A model generated the notes under the pieces. The model saw nothing but the letters and a program-made list of their open reading frames with translations, was not told where the DNA came from and did no database searches. Positions 9,203-17,446 of a stretch of 64,000 bases of DNA are shown piece after piece (positions within the stretch are counted from its first letter, which is position 1; the number at the start of each line of letters is the position of its first letter). Position numbers and translations under genes: made by a program. Source of the DNA: Croceimicrobium sp965228705. Lineage in GTDB: Bacteria > Bacteroidota > Bacteroidia > Flavobacteriales > Schleiferiaceae. The stretch covers positions 1,054,001 through 1,118,000 of the forward strand of contig NZ_OZ245832.1 in assembly GCF_965228705.1 (NCBI RefSeq). Reading direction: 5' to 3'.

Positions 9203-10402
9203 TTAAACCCTTACCTGACCGTCGCCATAGACATAGTATTTATTGGTCACCAATTGCTTTAGGCCCAAGGGTCCGCGGTGATGCAGTTTATCGGTACTAA
9301 TAGCTAATTCAGCGCCTACGCCCATCGCTCCCCCATCGGTAAAGCGCGTGGAAGCATTGTGGTAAACGGCAGCACCGTCTACCTGCTCCATAAATTTTTG
9401 GGCAAGCTGTCCATCTTCCGTAAGGATGGTTGCCGAGTGGCCACCCGAATAGCGATTAATCTTATGAATGGCCTCGGCATCCTCGTCTACCAAAGCGATT
9501 ACCGCTTTTAGGGCTAAAAACTCTTCGTACCAAATAGCTTGATCCTCGACCAATTTGGCTTCAGTTAATAGCTTTTTGCTGCTTTCATCAGCCCAAATTT
9601 CCACTCCGGCTGCCTGCAATTCACTTTGCAGTTTAGCTACCAAGGCGGGTAAATGAGGATGTTCTTTGTGAATTAAAATTTTATCCAAAGCATTGCAAGC
9701 CGAAATCTTGTGGGTCTTGGCATTCAATAAAACGCGAATGCTTTTCTCAGGATCGGCATCTTGAGCTAAATAGGCAAAATTATTTCCGCGTCCACTTACC
9801 AGTACGGCGCAGGTGGCATGTTCCTTCACAAACTGGATCAAACGCTCTCCCCCACGGGGTACAATTAAATCCAATTGTTGATCCGGTTTGCGCAAGAAAT
9901 CCTGAGTTTCCTGGCGATTCATCTGTAAAAACTGAATCCAATCTTTATCCAGATTGTTTTCAGCTAAAGCCTTATGCCAACAATCCACCAGAGCTAAATT
10001 GCTGTGCAGAGCTTCTTTCCCTCCTTTTAAGAGAATGCGGTTATTGGCCTTAAAAGCCAGCACGGCTGCTTCGATGGTTACATCCGGACGACTCTCATAA
10101 ATAATCATGATCGTCCCGAAAGGTGCCGTTTTATTGAGGATGCGCAAACCATTTTCAATTTTGCGCTCTTCTTTTACCAGTCCAACCGGATCTTCCTGCC
10201 CTTTCACTTGGTCCAGTGCTTGGATCATGCCTTCTATCTTTTGATCATCTAAAACCAGACGATCATATAAAGCCCGATCATCACGATCAAAGGCATCCAG
10301 ATCCTTTTGATTAGCGGCTAATATGATTTTGCGATCCTCATCAATGATGCGCATCATACTGGCTAATACCTGATTCTTCAATTTTGTATCGAGTAATTCC
10401 AT
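9203..10402 (-). CDS. proA: Glutamate-5-semialdehyde dehydrogenase
   Basis: A 399-residue NADPH-dependent reductase that converts glutamyl-5-phosphate to glutamate-5-semialdehyde, the second step of proline synthesis. Family segments include the cofactor region IIYESRPDVTIEAA, LIVPRGGERLI, the catalytic cysteine in KISACNALDK and the C-terminal GPLGLKQLVTNKYYVYG. The length is slightly short but complete. It is the last gene of a minus-strand proC-proB-proA operon, 13 bases after proB, and ends at a bidirectional terminator. Confidence 0.97.
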   Translation of the reverse strand: MELLDTKLKNQVLASMMRIIDEDRKIILAANQKDLDAFDRDDRALYDRLVLDDQKIEGMIQALDQVKGQEDPVGLVKEERKIENGLRILNKTAPFGTIMIIYESRPDVTIEAAVLAFKANNRILLKGGKEALHSNLALVDCWHKALAENNLDKDWIQFLQMNRQETQDFLRKPDQQLDLIVPRGGERLIQFVKEHATCAVLVSGRGNNFAYLAQDADPEKSIRVLLNAKTHKISACNALDKILIHKEHPHLPALVAKLQSELQAAGVEIWADESSKKLLTEAKLVEDQAIWYEEFLALKAVIALVDEDAEAIHKINRYSGGHSATILTEDGQLAQKFMEQVDGAAVYHNASTRFTDGGAMGVGAELAISTDKLHHRGPLGLKQLVTNKYYVYGDGQVRV

Positions 10403-10415
10403 TTTATTCTTTTTT

Positions 10416-11204
10416 CTAGTCTATAATTCGTGTTCCTATTTCCTTGCCATCTACCAGATCTACAATCACCCTTTCGCGTTTCCCATTGGCAATAAAAGTG
10501 GGAATGTCTTTTTTAGCCGTTTCCTTGGCCACGCCTAATTTGCTTTCCATTCCTCCCCGTCCTTCGGCTTCACCCTTATTGGTTTCTCGGATGTATTGTT
10601 CCACATTTTGATCGGTGGTTACATTCCGAATTAAACGACTGTCCTCATCATCCGGATGACCAGTATACAGTCCATCGGTATCCGTTAAAAGAATAAGCAT
10701 ATCTGCATTTAAGAGCTCTGCCACCAAACTGGCCAGCTCATCATTATCGCTAAACATACTCATGCTCAGGCTTACCGCATCATCTTCATTGGCGATGGGA
10801 ATTACGCCCTGGGAGAGCAAACCTTCGTAGCAATTAATCATGTTTTCGCGATGCTTACCAGGACTAAAGTCTCTTTTGGTAGCTAAAACCTGAGCACAGC
10901 GCATGCCGTATTCGTGAAAGATGCTGTAATAGTGGCGCATCATTCGCGGTTGACCGATAGCTGAAAAAACCTGGCGGCGGATAGTTGGATCGTCAATAGT
11001 ACTATCCATAACTTCCATCCCGGCGATTACCGATCCAGAGCTCACCAAGATTGTCATGATATCGCGCTCATAAAGCTCAGCGATTTGATCTACCAAGCCT
11101 CTTAGAATAGGACTAACAATGCGATTATCCCGATTGGTCATCACATTGGTACCCACTTTAACCACCACGCGTTTTACGTGAGAATGATCTCTTTCGTCGC
11201 CCAT
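10416..11204 (-). CDS. proB: Glutamate 5-kinase (no PUA domain)
   Basis: A 262-residue amino-acid kinase that phosphorylates glutamate for proline synthesis. VVVKVGTNVMT is the ATP/phosphate loop, VSSGSVIAGM the glutamate-binding segment, and LLTDTDGLYTG the conserved second half. The C-terminal PUA domain of E. coli ProB is absent, as in shorter family members. The ATG at 11204 (MGDERDHSH) is chosen because it lies one base after the proC stop; a GTG at 11234 would overlap proC. It is the middle gene of the proCBA operon. Confidence 0.95.
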   Translation of the reverse strand: MGDERDHSHVKRVVVKVGTNVMTNRDNRIVSPILRGLVDQIAELYERDIMTILVSSGSVIAGMEVMDSTIDDPTIRRQVFSAIGQPRMMRHYYSIFHEYGMRCAQVLATKRDFSPGKHRENMINCYEGLLSQGVIPIANEDDAVSLSMSMFSDNDELASLVAELLNADMLILLTDTDGLYTGHPDDEDSRLIRNVTTDQNVEQYIRETNKGEAEGRGGMESKLGVAKETAKKDIPTFIANGKRERVIVDLVDGKEIGTRIID

Positions 11205-11205
11205 T

Positions 11206-12012
11206 TTATGATTCTTTTCCCAATTCAACTGCACGATTAAAGGCCGCGTAAGCCGCTTCTTTAATCAGATCTTTCACATTATTATCTTCCATGGAATCGA
11301 GGGCAGCTCGAGTAGTTCCTCCTTTGGAAGCTACCTTGTCCATCCATTTTTCAGGACTGAGTTTATTGCGTTTAAAGAGCTCTATCGCTCCTTCGAAGGT
11401 GGTGCTTACCAGTACCTTAGAATCGTAATCACTAAAGCCCATATCCAAAGCTGCTTCCAACATACTCTGCATAAAGTAGAACACATAGGCTGGTCCGGAA
11501 CCGGAAATGCCGGTAGAAGCATCTATATCATTTTCACTGTCGAGACGTACCGAACGACCGGTAGTATCGAGTAAGCTCTCCACAGTAGAAAGCTCCAAAC
11601 GAGAAACTTCATCTGAGGCCGTAAAGGAAGTTAAGCCCTTCCCTACCTGCGCAGGTAAATTAGGCATAGCCCGCACTACCTTTCTAATGTTTAATTGATC
11701 CTGGATGGTTTTAATGGTAACTCCGGCCATAATGGAAATCACAATTTGATCTTCCACCATATGTTTCTTGAGCTTCCCGAAAAGCTCATCGATATGATAA
11801 GGTTTTACCGCTATAAAAATGATATCCGCCAGAGGTGCACAATCGGCGATATCGTCATAAACTGCAAAGTGGCTTATTTTACGTAGCTCCTGGGTTTTCT
11901 CAGGGGCATTGTCGGAAATCATTAGATCTCCCTTTTTTAGATGTTCAGATTTGGCAATAGATTCTGCGTAGGCGAGGCCCATATTGCCCGCGCCTATAAC
12001 TAATACTTTCAT
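11206..12012 (-). CDS. proC: Pyrroline-5-carboxylate reductase
   Basis: A 268-residue NAD(P)H enzyme that reduces pyrroline-5-carboxylate to proline, the final pathway step. The Rossmann motif is VLVIGAGNMG at the N-terminus, and the C-terminal dimer domain carries SGSGPAYVFYF and the P5CR signature ASKGGTTRAAL. The ATG at 12012 places the Rossmann strand at the usual position; a longer in-frame extension to 12105 looks non-coding. It is first in the proCBA operon, with a repeat-containing leader upstream. Confidence 0.96.
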   Translation of the reverse strand: MKVLVIGAGNMGLAYAESIAKSEHLKKGDLMISDNAPEKTQELRKISHFAVYDDIADCAPLADIIFIAVKPYHIDELFGKLKKHMVEDQIVISIMAGVTIKTIQDQLNIRKVVRAMPNLPAQVGKGLTSFTASDEVSRLELSTVESLLDTTGRSVRLDSENDIDASTGISGSGPAYVFYFMQSMLEAALDMGFSDYDSKVLVSTTFEGAIELFKRNKLSPEKWMDKVASKGGTTRAALDSMEDNNVKDLIKEAAYAAFNRAVELGKES

Positions 12013-12314
12013 TAGATGTTTTTGATTAGTAAATGTGAATTGCTTTTTAGCAAGTACACATAATGGTACAAGCATCATGCGAAAATTGCTATTCTCTAAA
12101 AACAAGTCGTTTTAAAGTAAAAAGTTCATTTTTCATGCAGATTTGACGCATTTTCACGCAAAATGACATCATTTCGATTCATTTTCACTAAAAATCAGAA
12201 TCTCCATTCACGTCAGATTTGCGCATTTTCCTGCAGGATCGGCAGCTAATTAATTTGGAATTTTGAGAACATTTTGGGGTCTGCCGACTTAGGTTTGCGG
12301 ATTGAATAATTGCT
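12013..12314. other. Divergent proC / methyltransferase intergenic region with imperfect direct repeats
   Basis: About 300 bases without a gene. A 22-23 nt motif, CAGATTTGaCGCATTTTC, followed by two bases and GCA, occurs at 12138-12160 and again, one base shorter, at 12214-12235. A partial copy of its CATTTTCAC part lies at 12180-12188. CGGCAG near 12239 and CTGCCG near 12282 form a weak inverted pair. These could be regulatory sites for proC, but no regulator can be assigned. Confidence 0.55.
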
Positions 12315-12890
12315 ATGAAATTAGATCAGGCTTATTGGGAGCAATGCTATGTAAATCATCAAAGCCCTTGGGATATGGGCAGTGCTTCTACCCCACTTAT
12401 TAGTTATTTGGAAAAGCAAAACCGCGATGCTTCGATCTTTATTCCCGGAGCTGGTAGGGCCTGGGAAGTAGATTGGATGCTGGAACAGGGGTTCAAGAAC
12501 ATAACTGTAATCGACCTTAGCCCAACTGCTCTGCAAGAAGCTAAGAGTCGGATTCCCCATTCAGACCAAGTGAATTGGATTGAAGGCAATTTCTTCGAAC
12601 ATATCGGGCACTACGATTTAATCATGGAACAAACCTTTTTCTGTGCTCTGGATCCACTATTACGTCCGGGCTATAGCCAAAAAATGAAATCTCTTTTAAA
12701 AGAGGGCGGAAAATTATTTGGCCTGCTTTTCAATTTCCCATTAAGCACGGAAGGCCCGCCCTTTGGGGGCTCCGAGGCCGAATACCTTAATTTGTTTCAA
12801 AGCCAATTCAAAATTCATCATCTGGAAATCTGCTATAATTCAATTAAGCCCAGAGCAGGCCGTGAATTTTTCCTAGAGCTGGAAGCTTGA
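12315..12890 (+). CDS. TPMT-family SAM-dependent methyltransferase
   Basis: A 191-residue class I methyltransferase of the thiopurine S-methyltransferase (TPMT) family. YWEQCYVNHQSPWDMG is the typical family opening, IFIPGAGRAWEV the SAM-binding glycine motif I, and VIDLSPTAL the acidic strand-2 end. YDLIMEQTFFCAL is a conserved family segment, and PPFGGSEAEY lies near the substrate pocket. Bacterial relatives methylate thiols, selenium or tellurium compounds, or halides; the substrate here is unknown. It is followed 25 bases later by a phosphoribosyltransferase gene. Confidence 0.88.
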   Translation: MKLDQAYWEQCYVNHQSPWDMGSASTPLISYLEKQNRDASIFIPGAGRAWEVDWMLEQGFKNITVIDLSPTALQEAKSRIPHSDQVNWIEGNFFEHIGHYDLIMEQTFFCALDPLLRPGYSQKMKSLLKEGGKLFGLLFNFPLSTEGPPFGGSEAEYLNLFQSQFKIHHLEICYNSIKPRAGREFFLELEA

Positions 12891-12915
12891 TGTATCTTTG
12901 CTCAAAATCATTTCC

Positions 12916-13416
12916 ATGGGCGGCAGCACCGAGGTTTTAAACCACAAGCAAGTTGAAGATCGTATCCAGCGCATTGCCTGGCAGATCTACGAAGAGTTCC
13001 ACAATGAAAAGGAAGTCGTATTGGCGGGCATTGCCGACCGCGGTTTTTATCTGGCGCAAAAGCTATATGAGCATTTGCAAGAGATTGCCGATATCGAAAT
13101 CCGCATTAGTAAACTGAGCTTCGATAAGGATCATCCTCTGGATACCGAGTATCAAATGGAGCCTGCTATGGATCTTAATGATCGCAATATCGTTTTGGTG
13201 GATGATGTTTTAAAATCTGGTGGCACCTTGATTTACGGCGTACGCTATTTCCTCGATTATCCGATTAAAGCCATGAAAACGGTGGTATTGGTAGATCGAA
13301 ATCACAAGCGCTATCCGGTGAAAGCCGATTTTAAAGGCCTTTCCTTATCCACCTCTATGCAGGAGCATGTAAATGTGCAGATCGAAGAAGCGCCTTATTC
13401 TGTGCGGGTTAGCTAA
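12916..13416 (+). CDS. PyrR-like phosphoribosyltransferase
   Basis: A type I phosphoribosyltransferase of about 166 residues. The PRPP-binding motif IVLVDDVLKSGGTL is intact, and AGIADRGFYLAQ supplies the pyrophosphate loop. Its size and layout resemble PyrR (uracil phosphoribosyltransferase and pyr regulator), but pyr genes are not nearby and no attenuator is visible, so the role is uncertain. I prefer the ATG at 12916 (MGGSTEVLNH); a TTG at 12898 also fits. The 3' end overlaps the convergent crtZ by 8 bases. Confidence 0.88.
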   Translation: MGGSTEVLNHKQVEDRIQRIAWQIYEEFHNEKEVVLAGIADRGFYLAQKLYEHLQEIADIEIRISKLSFDKDHPLDTEYQMEPAMDLNDRNIVLVDDVLKSGGTLIYGVRYFLDYPIKAMKTVVLVDRNHKRYPVKADFKGLSLSTSMQEHVNVQIEEAPYSVRVS

Positions 13417-13918
13417 GGCTAGTCTGCGCCATTCCGCTGCTTTTGGCTCTTTTTCGTTTACGAGCTTCCCGCTCGGCACGCAGGTATTTGGGATGAATGA
13501 TTAGCATTCCAAAACTTTCCCCTTCCTCTTTTCCCAAATGCTTATGATGCATTTTGTGGGCTCGTAAAATGGCGGCTAAATAGAGGTTATCGCTGTTTTT
13601 GAACCATTTAAAGCGGCGGTGAATAAAAACCTCATGCACCAGGAAATAAGCCAGTCCATATACGGCAATCCCCACCCCAATAGAAGGCGCAATCCAGGAT
13701 CCGGCCATCATCCCCAGCATAATGCACAACCAGGATGGAATGGCGAAAATGAGGAAGAAAGCATCATTACGCTCAAAAAAACCGGGCTCCTTAACGTGAT
13801 GATCCTCATGGAGTTTCCATAAAAAACCATGCATCACGTATTTATGGGCAAACCAGGCCACAAATTCCATAAACCAAAAAGTGGCTAAGACGATTAAAGC
13901 AATCCAGTACCAGGTCAT
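13409..13918 (-). CDS. crtZ: Beta-carotene hydroxylase (CrtZ-type)
   Basis: A 169-residue di-iron membrane hydroxylase that adds 3-OH groups to beta-ionone rings of carotenoids. The histidine clusters are complete: HKYVMH, HEDHH, HEVFIHRR and HKMHHKH, set between about four membrane helices, as in CrtZ. It overlaps the preceding CruF-like gene by 4 bases, so translation is probably coupled. With the desaturase and hydratase-like genes it forms one minus-strand carotenoid operon. Confidence 0.95.
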   Translation of the reverse strand: MTWYWIALIVLATFWFMEFVAWFAHKYVMHGFLWKLHEDHHVKEPGFFERNDAFFLIFAIPSWLCIMLGMMAGSWIAPSIGVGIAVYGLAYFLVHEVFIHRRFKWFKNSDNLYLAAILRAHKMHHKHLGKEEGESFGMLIIHPKYLRAEREARKRKRAKSSGMAQTSLS

Positions 13919-14559
13919 ATTAAGATATTGAGCATCATGAAAAATACGGCTATCAAAACTAAATACCAGCGAGCTAAAGCCTGATCCGCTTGAAGCTTGA
14001 GACGGATAAACAAAGCTTGCATTAGCATAGCAACCCCAAACCAGGCTAAATAGTTCTGTGGAGGAATTTTATTTCCTTCCCATTGCCAAAATCCAAGCTC
14101 GGCACAAAGGGGTTCAATAAAAAAATCGAGTCCCACCATTAGGGCTGCTCCTAGTACTATTCTAACCAAGTTTGATGTACTCCAGCGCTTTACCCATAAG
14201 GCAGAACTATAAGCTAAAAGAAACCAATTGACCCCAATTAGTACGGGCACCGCAATTAGTTTAGGTCCCAAGTTGTGGAGGTAGGCATAATTACCAAATG
14301 GAATTCCGGTTTGGGTGCCCAATACTTCCACTCCGTAACCTATCACAAAACAGAGCAGGGCAAAGATCCCAAGCTTTGGAACTTCTTGCTTATTGCTTGC
14401 TATAAAAAAGAGCAAGGCGGCTAAGAGCAAGTTCAGAGGGGTAAAGCCAGCAAAGAAATCGCGATTGCCAAAACTGATGACCCAGATTCCAAAGAAGTGC
14501 ACAAAGGCTAATAGTCCCAATCCGTATTTACGGGCTAAAAGCTGAAGCTTAGTGTCCAT
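13915..14559 (-). CDS. CruF-like carotenoid biosynthesis membrane protein (PF04240)
   Basis: An integral membrane protein of about 214 residues with seven or so hydrophobic helices. GYGVEVLGTQTGIPFGNYAY and LDFFIEPLCAELGFWQWE match the carotenoid-synthesis family that includes CruF and bisanhydrobacterioruberin hydratase, which hydrate the 1,2 double bond of an acyclic carotenoid end. The ATG at 14559 is chosen over a TTG at 14571. It overlaps the desaturase gene by 11 bases and crtZ by 4. Hydratase activity is inferred from family and context. Confidence 0.85.
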   Translation of the reverse strand: MDTKLQLLARKYGLGLLAFVHFFGIWVISFGNRDFFAGFTPLNLLLAALLFFIASNKQEVPKLGIFALLCFVIGYGVEVLGTQTGIPFGNYAYLHNLGPKLIAVPVLIGVNWFLLAYSSALWVKRWSTSNLVRIVLGAALMVGLDFFIEPLCAELGFWQWEGNKIPPQNYLAWFGVAMLMQALFIRLKLQADQALARWYLVLIAVFFMMLNILI

Positions 14560-16027
14560 AATCTTCTTCAATTAGATTGGCGGTAATCTCCGCTCCCATT
14601 AAACAAAGTGGAATACCTCCGCCCGGATGCACCGATCCACCACAAAAGTACAGGCCTTGCAAATAGCGACTAAAATTGGGATGGCGCAGAAAAGCTGAGA
14701 AAGTATCGTTAGAACCAGCTCCATAGAGGGATCCCTGATAACTAGAAGTACGACTTTCAATGCGACGGGGATCCAGATAATCTTCATATTCGATTAAGGA
14801 CTCAATATCTACATTCAGACTGGCACTAAGCTTATTTAAAACCTGCCGACGAACTTTGGGAATTAAGGCATCCCAATCCTGCCCCGTATTACCAGGCGCA
14901 TTAATAAGGATAAACCAATTCTCGCAGCCTTCCGGTGCATCGCCCTCCCCTTCTTTGGAGGAGATATTTAGGTAAATGGTAGGATCATCGCCAATGGTCT
15001 GCTCCTGAAAAATGGCCTTGAACTCCTGCTCATAGTCGGCACTGAAAAAGATATTGTGCAAATCCAATTGGGGAAATTCCTTTTTGATACCCCAATAAAA
15101 GATTAAGGCGGAGGAACTACGCTCCTGTTGTAAGGTTTTTTCGGGGGCTTTTTCTTGGGGCATCAAGTGCCGATAGGTGGGCACCACATCCATATTGCTG
15201 ATAATGACATCCGCCTCATGAATTTCATTTCCCACTTGAACAGCATAGGCTTTGGCATTTTTGCTAAGTATGCGCTCTACTTTAGTATTAAAGTGAAATT
15301 CCACCCCTAAATCGAGGGCTAATTGATAAATGGACCGCGCTATTTGATGCATCCCACCTTTAGGATAAAAGGTACCGATATTATGCTCCAAATGTGGAAT
15401 GCTGCTCATCACCCCCGGGGTTTGAAAAGGATCACTACCATTATAAGTAGCAAAGCGATCGAAGAGCTGCACCAATTTAGGATGCTGCAGCATTTTATGG
15501 TTATAGCGATGTAGGCTACCTCCCAATCCCAGTCGGGGCATCCGAATAATGGAGGCAAGGGTATCCCGATGTAAATAGGATTTAAAGCGATGTAAACTGC
15601 GCCGGAGGAATACCTTTTCGGTATAGCGGAATATAAAGGCCGAACGCTTTAAATAGCTCAGAAGCTTTTGAGCGGGCACCTGCAATTTGCTTTGGACTTC
15701 TTCGGCGAAAGCCGCCTTATCCGCATAGGCCTTAATAAAGGTGCCATCCGGCCAAAAATAGTGGCAGGCGGTATCTTTCTGATAATAGTTGAAATAATCG
15801 CGCGGATCCTTGCCACAATCGCAAATTAATTGATCGATTAACTGAGGAAGGGTAAATAAAGAAGGCCCACTATCAAAGCGGTAGCGCTCGTCGCCAATTA
15901 GGCCCAACTTCCCTCCTGGCTGGGCTGAGGCTTCATAAACCTGCACCTGATAGCCCTTAGATGCCAAACGCGCAGCAGTTGCCAAACCGGCGATACCACT
16001 GCCAATAACTATTGCTTTATTTGCCAT
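14549..16027 (-). CDS. Phytoene desaturase family oxidoreductase (CrtI or CrtD type)
   Basis: A 492-residue FAD-dependent carotenoid desaturase. The N-terminal dinucleotide motif is AIVIGSGIAGLATAARLASKG followed by YEASAQPGGKLG. The C-terminal signature is LYFCGGSVHPGGGIPLCLMGAE. Sequence alone does not separate phytoene desaturase CrtI from the 3,4-desaturase CrtD. The absence of crtB beside it and the presence of CruF-like and CrtZ genes favour a late, CrtD-type step. It is the first gene of the minus-strand carotenoid operon and is divergent from 16077. Confidence 0.9.
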   Translation of the reverse strand: MANKAIVIGSGIAGLATAARLASKGYQVQVYEASAQPGGKLGLIGDERYRFDSGPSLFTLPQLIDQLICDCGKDPRDYFNYYQKDTACHYFWPDGTFIKAYADKAAFAEEVQSKLQVPAQKLLSYLKRSAFIFRYTEKVFLRRSLHRFKSYLHRDTLASIIRMPRLGLGGSLHRYNHKMLQHPKLVQLFDRFATYNGSDPFQTPGVMSSIPHLEHNIGTFYPKGGMHQIARSIYQLALDLGVEFHFNTKVERILSKNAKAYAVQVGNEIHEADVIISNMDVVPTYRHLMPQEKAPEKTLQQERSSSALIFYWGIKKEFPQLDLHNIFFSADYEQEFKAIFQEQTIGDDPTIYLNISSKEGEGDAPEGCENWFILINAPGNTGQDWDALIPKVRRQVLNKLSASLNVDIESLIEYEDYLDPRRIESRTSSYQGSLYGAGSNDTFSAFLRHPNFSRYLQGLYFCGGSVHPGGGIPLCLMGAEITANLIEEDYGH

Positions 16028-16076
16028 AGATCAATACCGATATAAAACTATTAAAGGCCCGGCTTGTTTAGAAAAA

Positions 16077-16661
16077 ATGCAAAAGATTTGGGAAAAATGG
16101 CAGGCTTTAATGCCCCCACTTAGATGGCTCTTGATCTTTGTGGTACTGGCCTTTGGAGCGGCCTTCTTCTTTGCTCCTAAAGCCAAGGTGGTGAACTACC
16201 AGGAATTGTCTTATGCTACCAGCAGTGACTCCCGCATGTATTTCAATAATATTCGCTCCTATTATTACCATATCGACAATCTGAGCAAGAAGCCCATGGA
16301 AACCCTTAGGCTAAAACGATTGGGCTCCGAAAGGGATCAAGGGAATTTAAATTTTGCTCTGATACGCTATCCGGCGGGGGATCAATACTTTGTGTTGGCC
16401 GAACCGGGATCTGACTTTGAACAATGTGATAGTTTGCGAGTTGTTTTTAGAGAATATCCTGATTCAGAGTTGCATAGACTGTCGAATGCCGAAGTCCATT
16501 TTGAGATTGCAGCTAAGGTTTACAGTTCTTTGATCAAGCAAGAATCGATTTATCTCTGTTGTGGCCGAGATACTTTAAAGCAGCTCTATCAGGACCAAGC
16601 AGAAAGGCTGGATGCCGAAATTGCTTTGGAAGATTATTTCAAACTCACCCTAAAAAACTGA
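16077..16661 (+). CDS. Hypothetical membrane-anchored protein
   Basis: A 194-residue protein not recognised by family. A short basic N-terminus is followed by one membrane helix (about 18-35, LLIFVVLAFGAAFFFAP). An exported or periplasmic domain rich in Tyr and charged residues follows. Two adjacent cysteines lie in YLCCGRD near the C-terminus. It is transcribed divergently from the carotenoid operon, and its stop codon directly abuts the next membrane protein gene, suggesting a two-gene unit. Confidence 0.75.
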   Translation: MQKIWEKWQALMPPLRWLLIFVVLAFGAAFFFAPKAKVVNYQELSYATSSDSRMYFNNIRSYYYHIDNLSKKPMETLRLKRLGSERDQGNLNFALIRYPAGDQYFVLAEPGSDFEQCDSLRVVFREYPDSELHRLSNAEVHFEIAAKVYSSLIKQESIYLCCGRDTLKQLYQDQAERLDAEIALEDYFKLTLKN

Positions 16662-17144
16662 ATGATGAGCGACTATTTGCGGTATGGATTAAGTATTTCG
16701 AGAAAGAATGGATTGTTCTTAGCGGCATTCCTCACGGTGTTTTTCCTGGCGATGCGAGCTTTAGGCTTAGCCCATGAGTATTATTTAAGGGTATTTAATG
16801 CCTTGATATTAATCCTCTTAATCGGCAGAGGAATTTTAAGCTATCGCAGCAAATTGGAAGAAGAGCGCTACGGCACTTTTTTCGATTTATACCGAATATC
16901 GCTGCGTACTGCCTTTATTGGCGTAGCCTTGTTTAGTGTATTTCTGGCTATTTACCTCGATCAAATCGACCCGGCCTTTATGCAGGAAATTCAGGAGGTA
17001 GAAAGTCCGGTTCCCTTTATGAGTCCGGTTATGGCAGCGGGAATAGTTTTCATCGAAGGCTTGGGTTCTTCCTTGATCTTTAGTTATTTGGTAATCCAAT
17101 TTCTTAAAAAGCCCACGGTAGAGTTCAAGACCGAAAAAGCCTAG
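16662..17144 (+). CDS. DUF4199-like four-helix membrane protein
   Basis: A 160-residue integral membrane protein with four hydrophobic helices: about 18-38, 45-58, 82-105 and 125-148. The pattern with the cytoplasmic loop YRSKLEEERYGTFFDLYRISLR resembles the DUF4199 family widespread in Bacteroidota, whose function is unknown. It begins immediately after the previous stop and is probably translated from the same mRNA. No catalytic residue is evident. Confidence 0.75.
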   Translation: MMSDYLRYGLSISRKNGLFLAAFLTVFFLAMRALGLAHEYYLRVFNALILILLIGRGILSYRSKLEEERYGTFFDLYRISLRTAFIGVALFSVFLAIYLDQIDPAFMQEIQEVESPVPFMSPVMAAGIVFIEGLGSSLIFSYLVIQFLKKPTVEFKTEKA

Positions 17145-17186
17145 AGGAAAAGCTTTCGCATTTTAAAAAAATTACGATTTTTGCCC

Positions 17187-17203
17187 TCCCGAAAATTTCG
17201 GGA
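17187..17203 (+). promoter_or_regulatory. Palindrome abutting the tRNA-Leu 5' end
   Basis: TCCCGAAA at 17187-17194 and TTTCGGGA at 17196-17203 form a perfect 8-bp inverted repeat with a 1-nt centre. It ends three bases before the tRNA and is flanked on both sides by TTTGCCC. It would form a hairpin in the tRNA 5' leader or be a protein site. Confidence 0.5.
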
Positions 17204-17206
17204 TTT

Positions 17207-17289
17207 GCCCAGGTGGTGGAATTGGTAGACATGCTGTCTTCAGGCGGCAGTGGCCCTAGGCCGTGCAGGTTCGAGTCCTGTTCTGGGCA
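17207..17289 (+). tRNA. tRNA-Leu (anticodon CAG)
   Basis: An 83-nt class II tRNA. The acceptor stem GCCCAGG pairs with TCTGGGC, with discriminator A at 17289. The D-arm contains AATTGGTAGAC. The anticodon stem CTGTC/GGCAG holds loop TTCAGGC with anticodon CAG at 17241-17243. A long variable arm, GGCC-CTA-GGCC, is typical of leucine tRNA. The T-arm has GCAGG-TTCGAGT-CCTGT. CCA is not encoded (CCG follows the discriminator). Confidence 0.97.
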
Positions 17290-17302
17290 CCGCAAAATAT
17301 CA

Positions 17303-17337
17303 GACCCTAGTTAGTTTATTCTGGCTAGGGTTTTTTC
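17303..17337 (+). terminator. tRNA-Leu terminator
   Basis: CCCTAGTTAG (17305-17314) pairs with CTGGCTAGGG (17321-17330), including two G-U pairs, and is followed by six T. It lies 15 nt after the tRNA. Confidence 0.88.
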
Positions 17338-17446
17338 TTGCTCTCAACTCTAATTTGAAGATGCTTTTGATCATTTTAGAGATTTCAACTAACTTGAGTC
17401 ATCCCTATAGATCGTAAATTAATATTCCCTGCCGTATCGACCTCCT

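Noticed and set aside
12013..12105. N-terminal 31-residue extension of ProC
   Set aside because: The Rossmann motif must sit at the very N-terminus, and the extension covers the operon leader.
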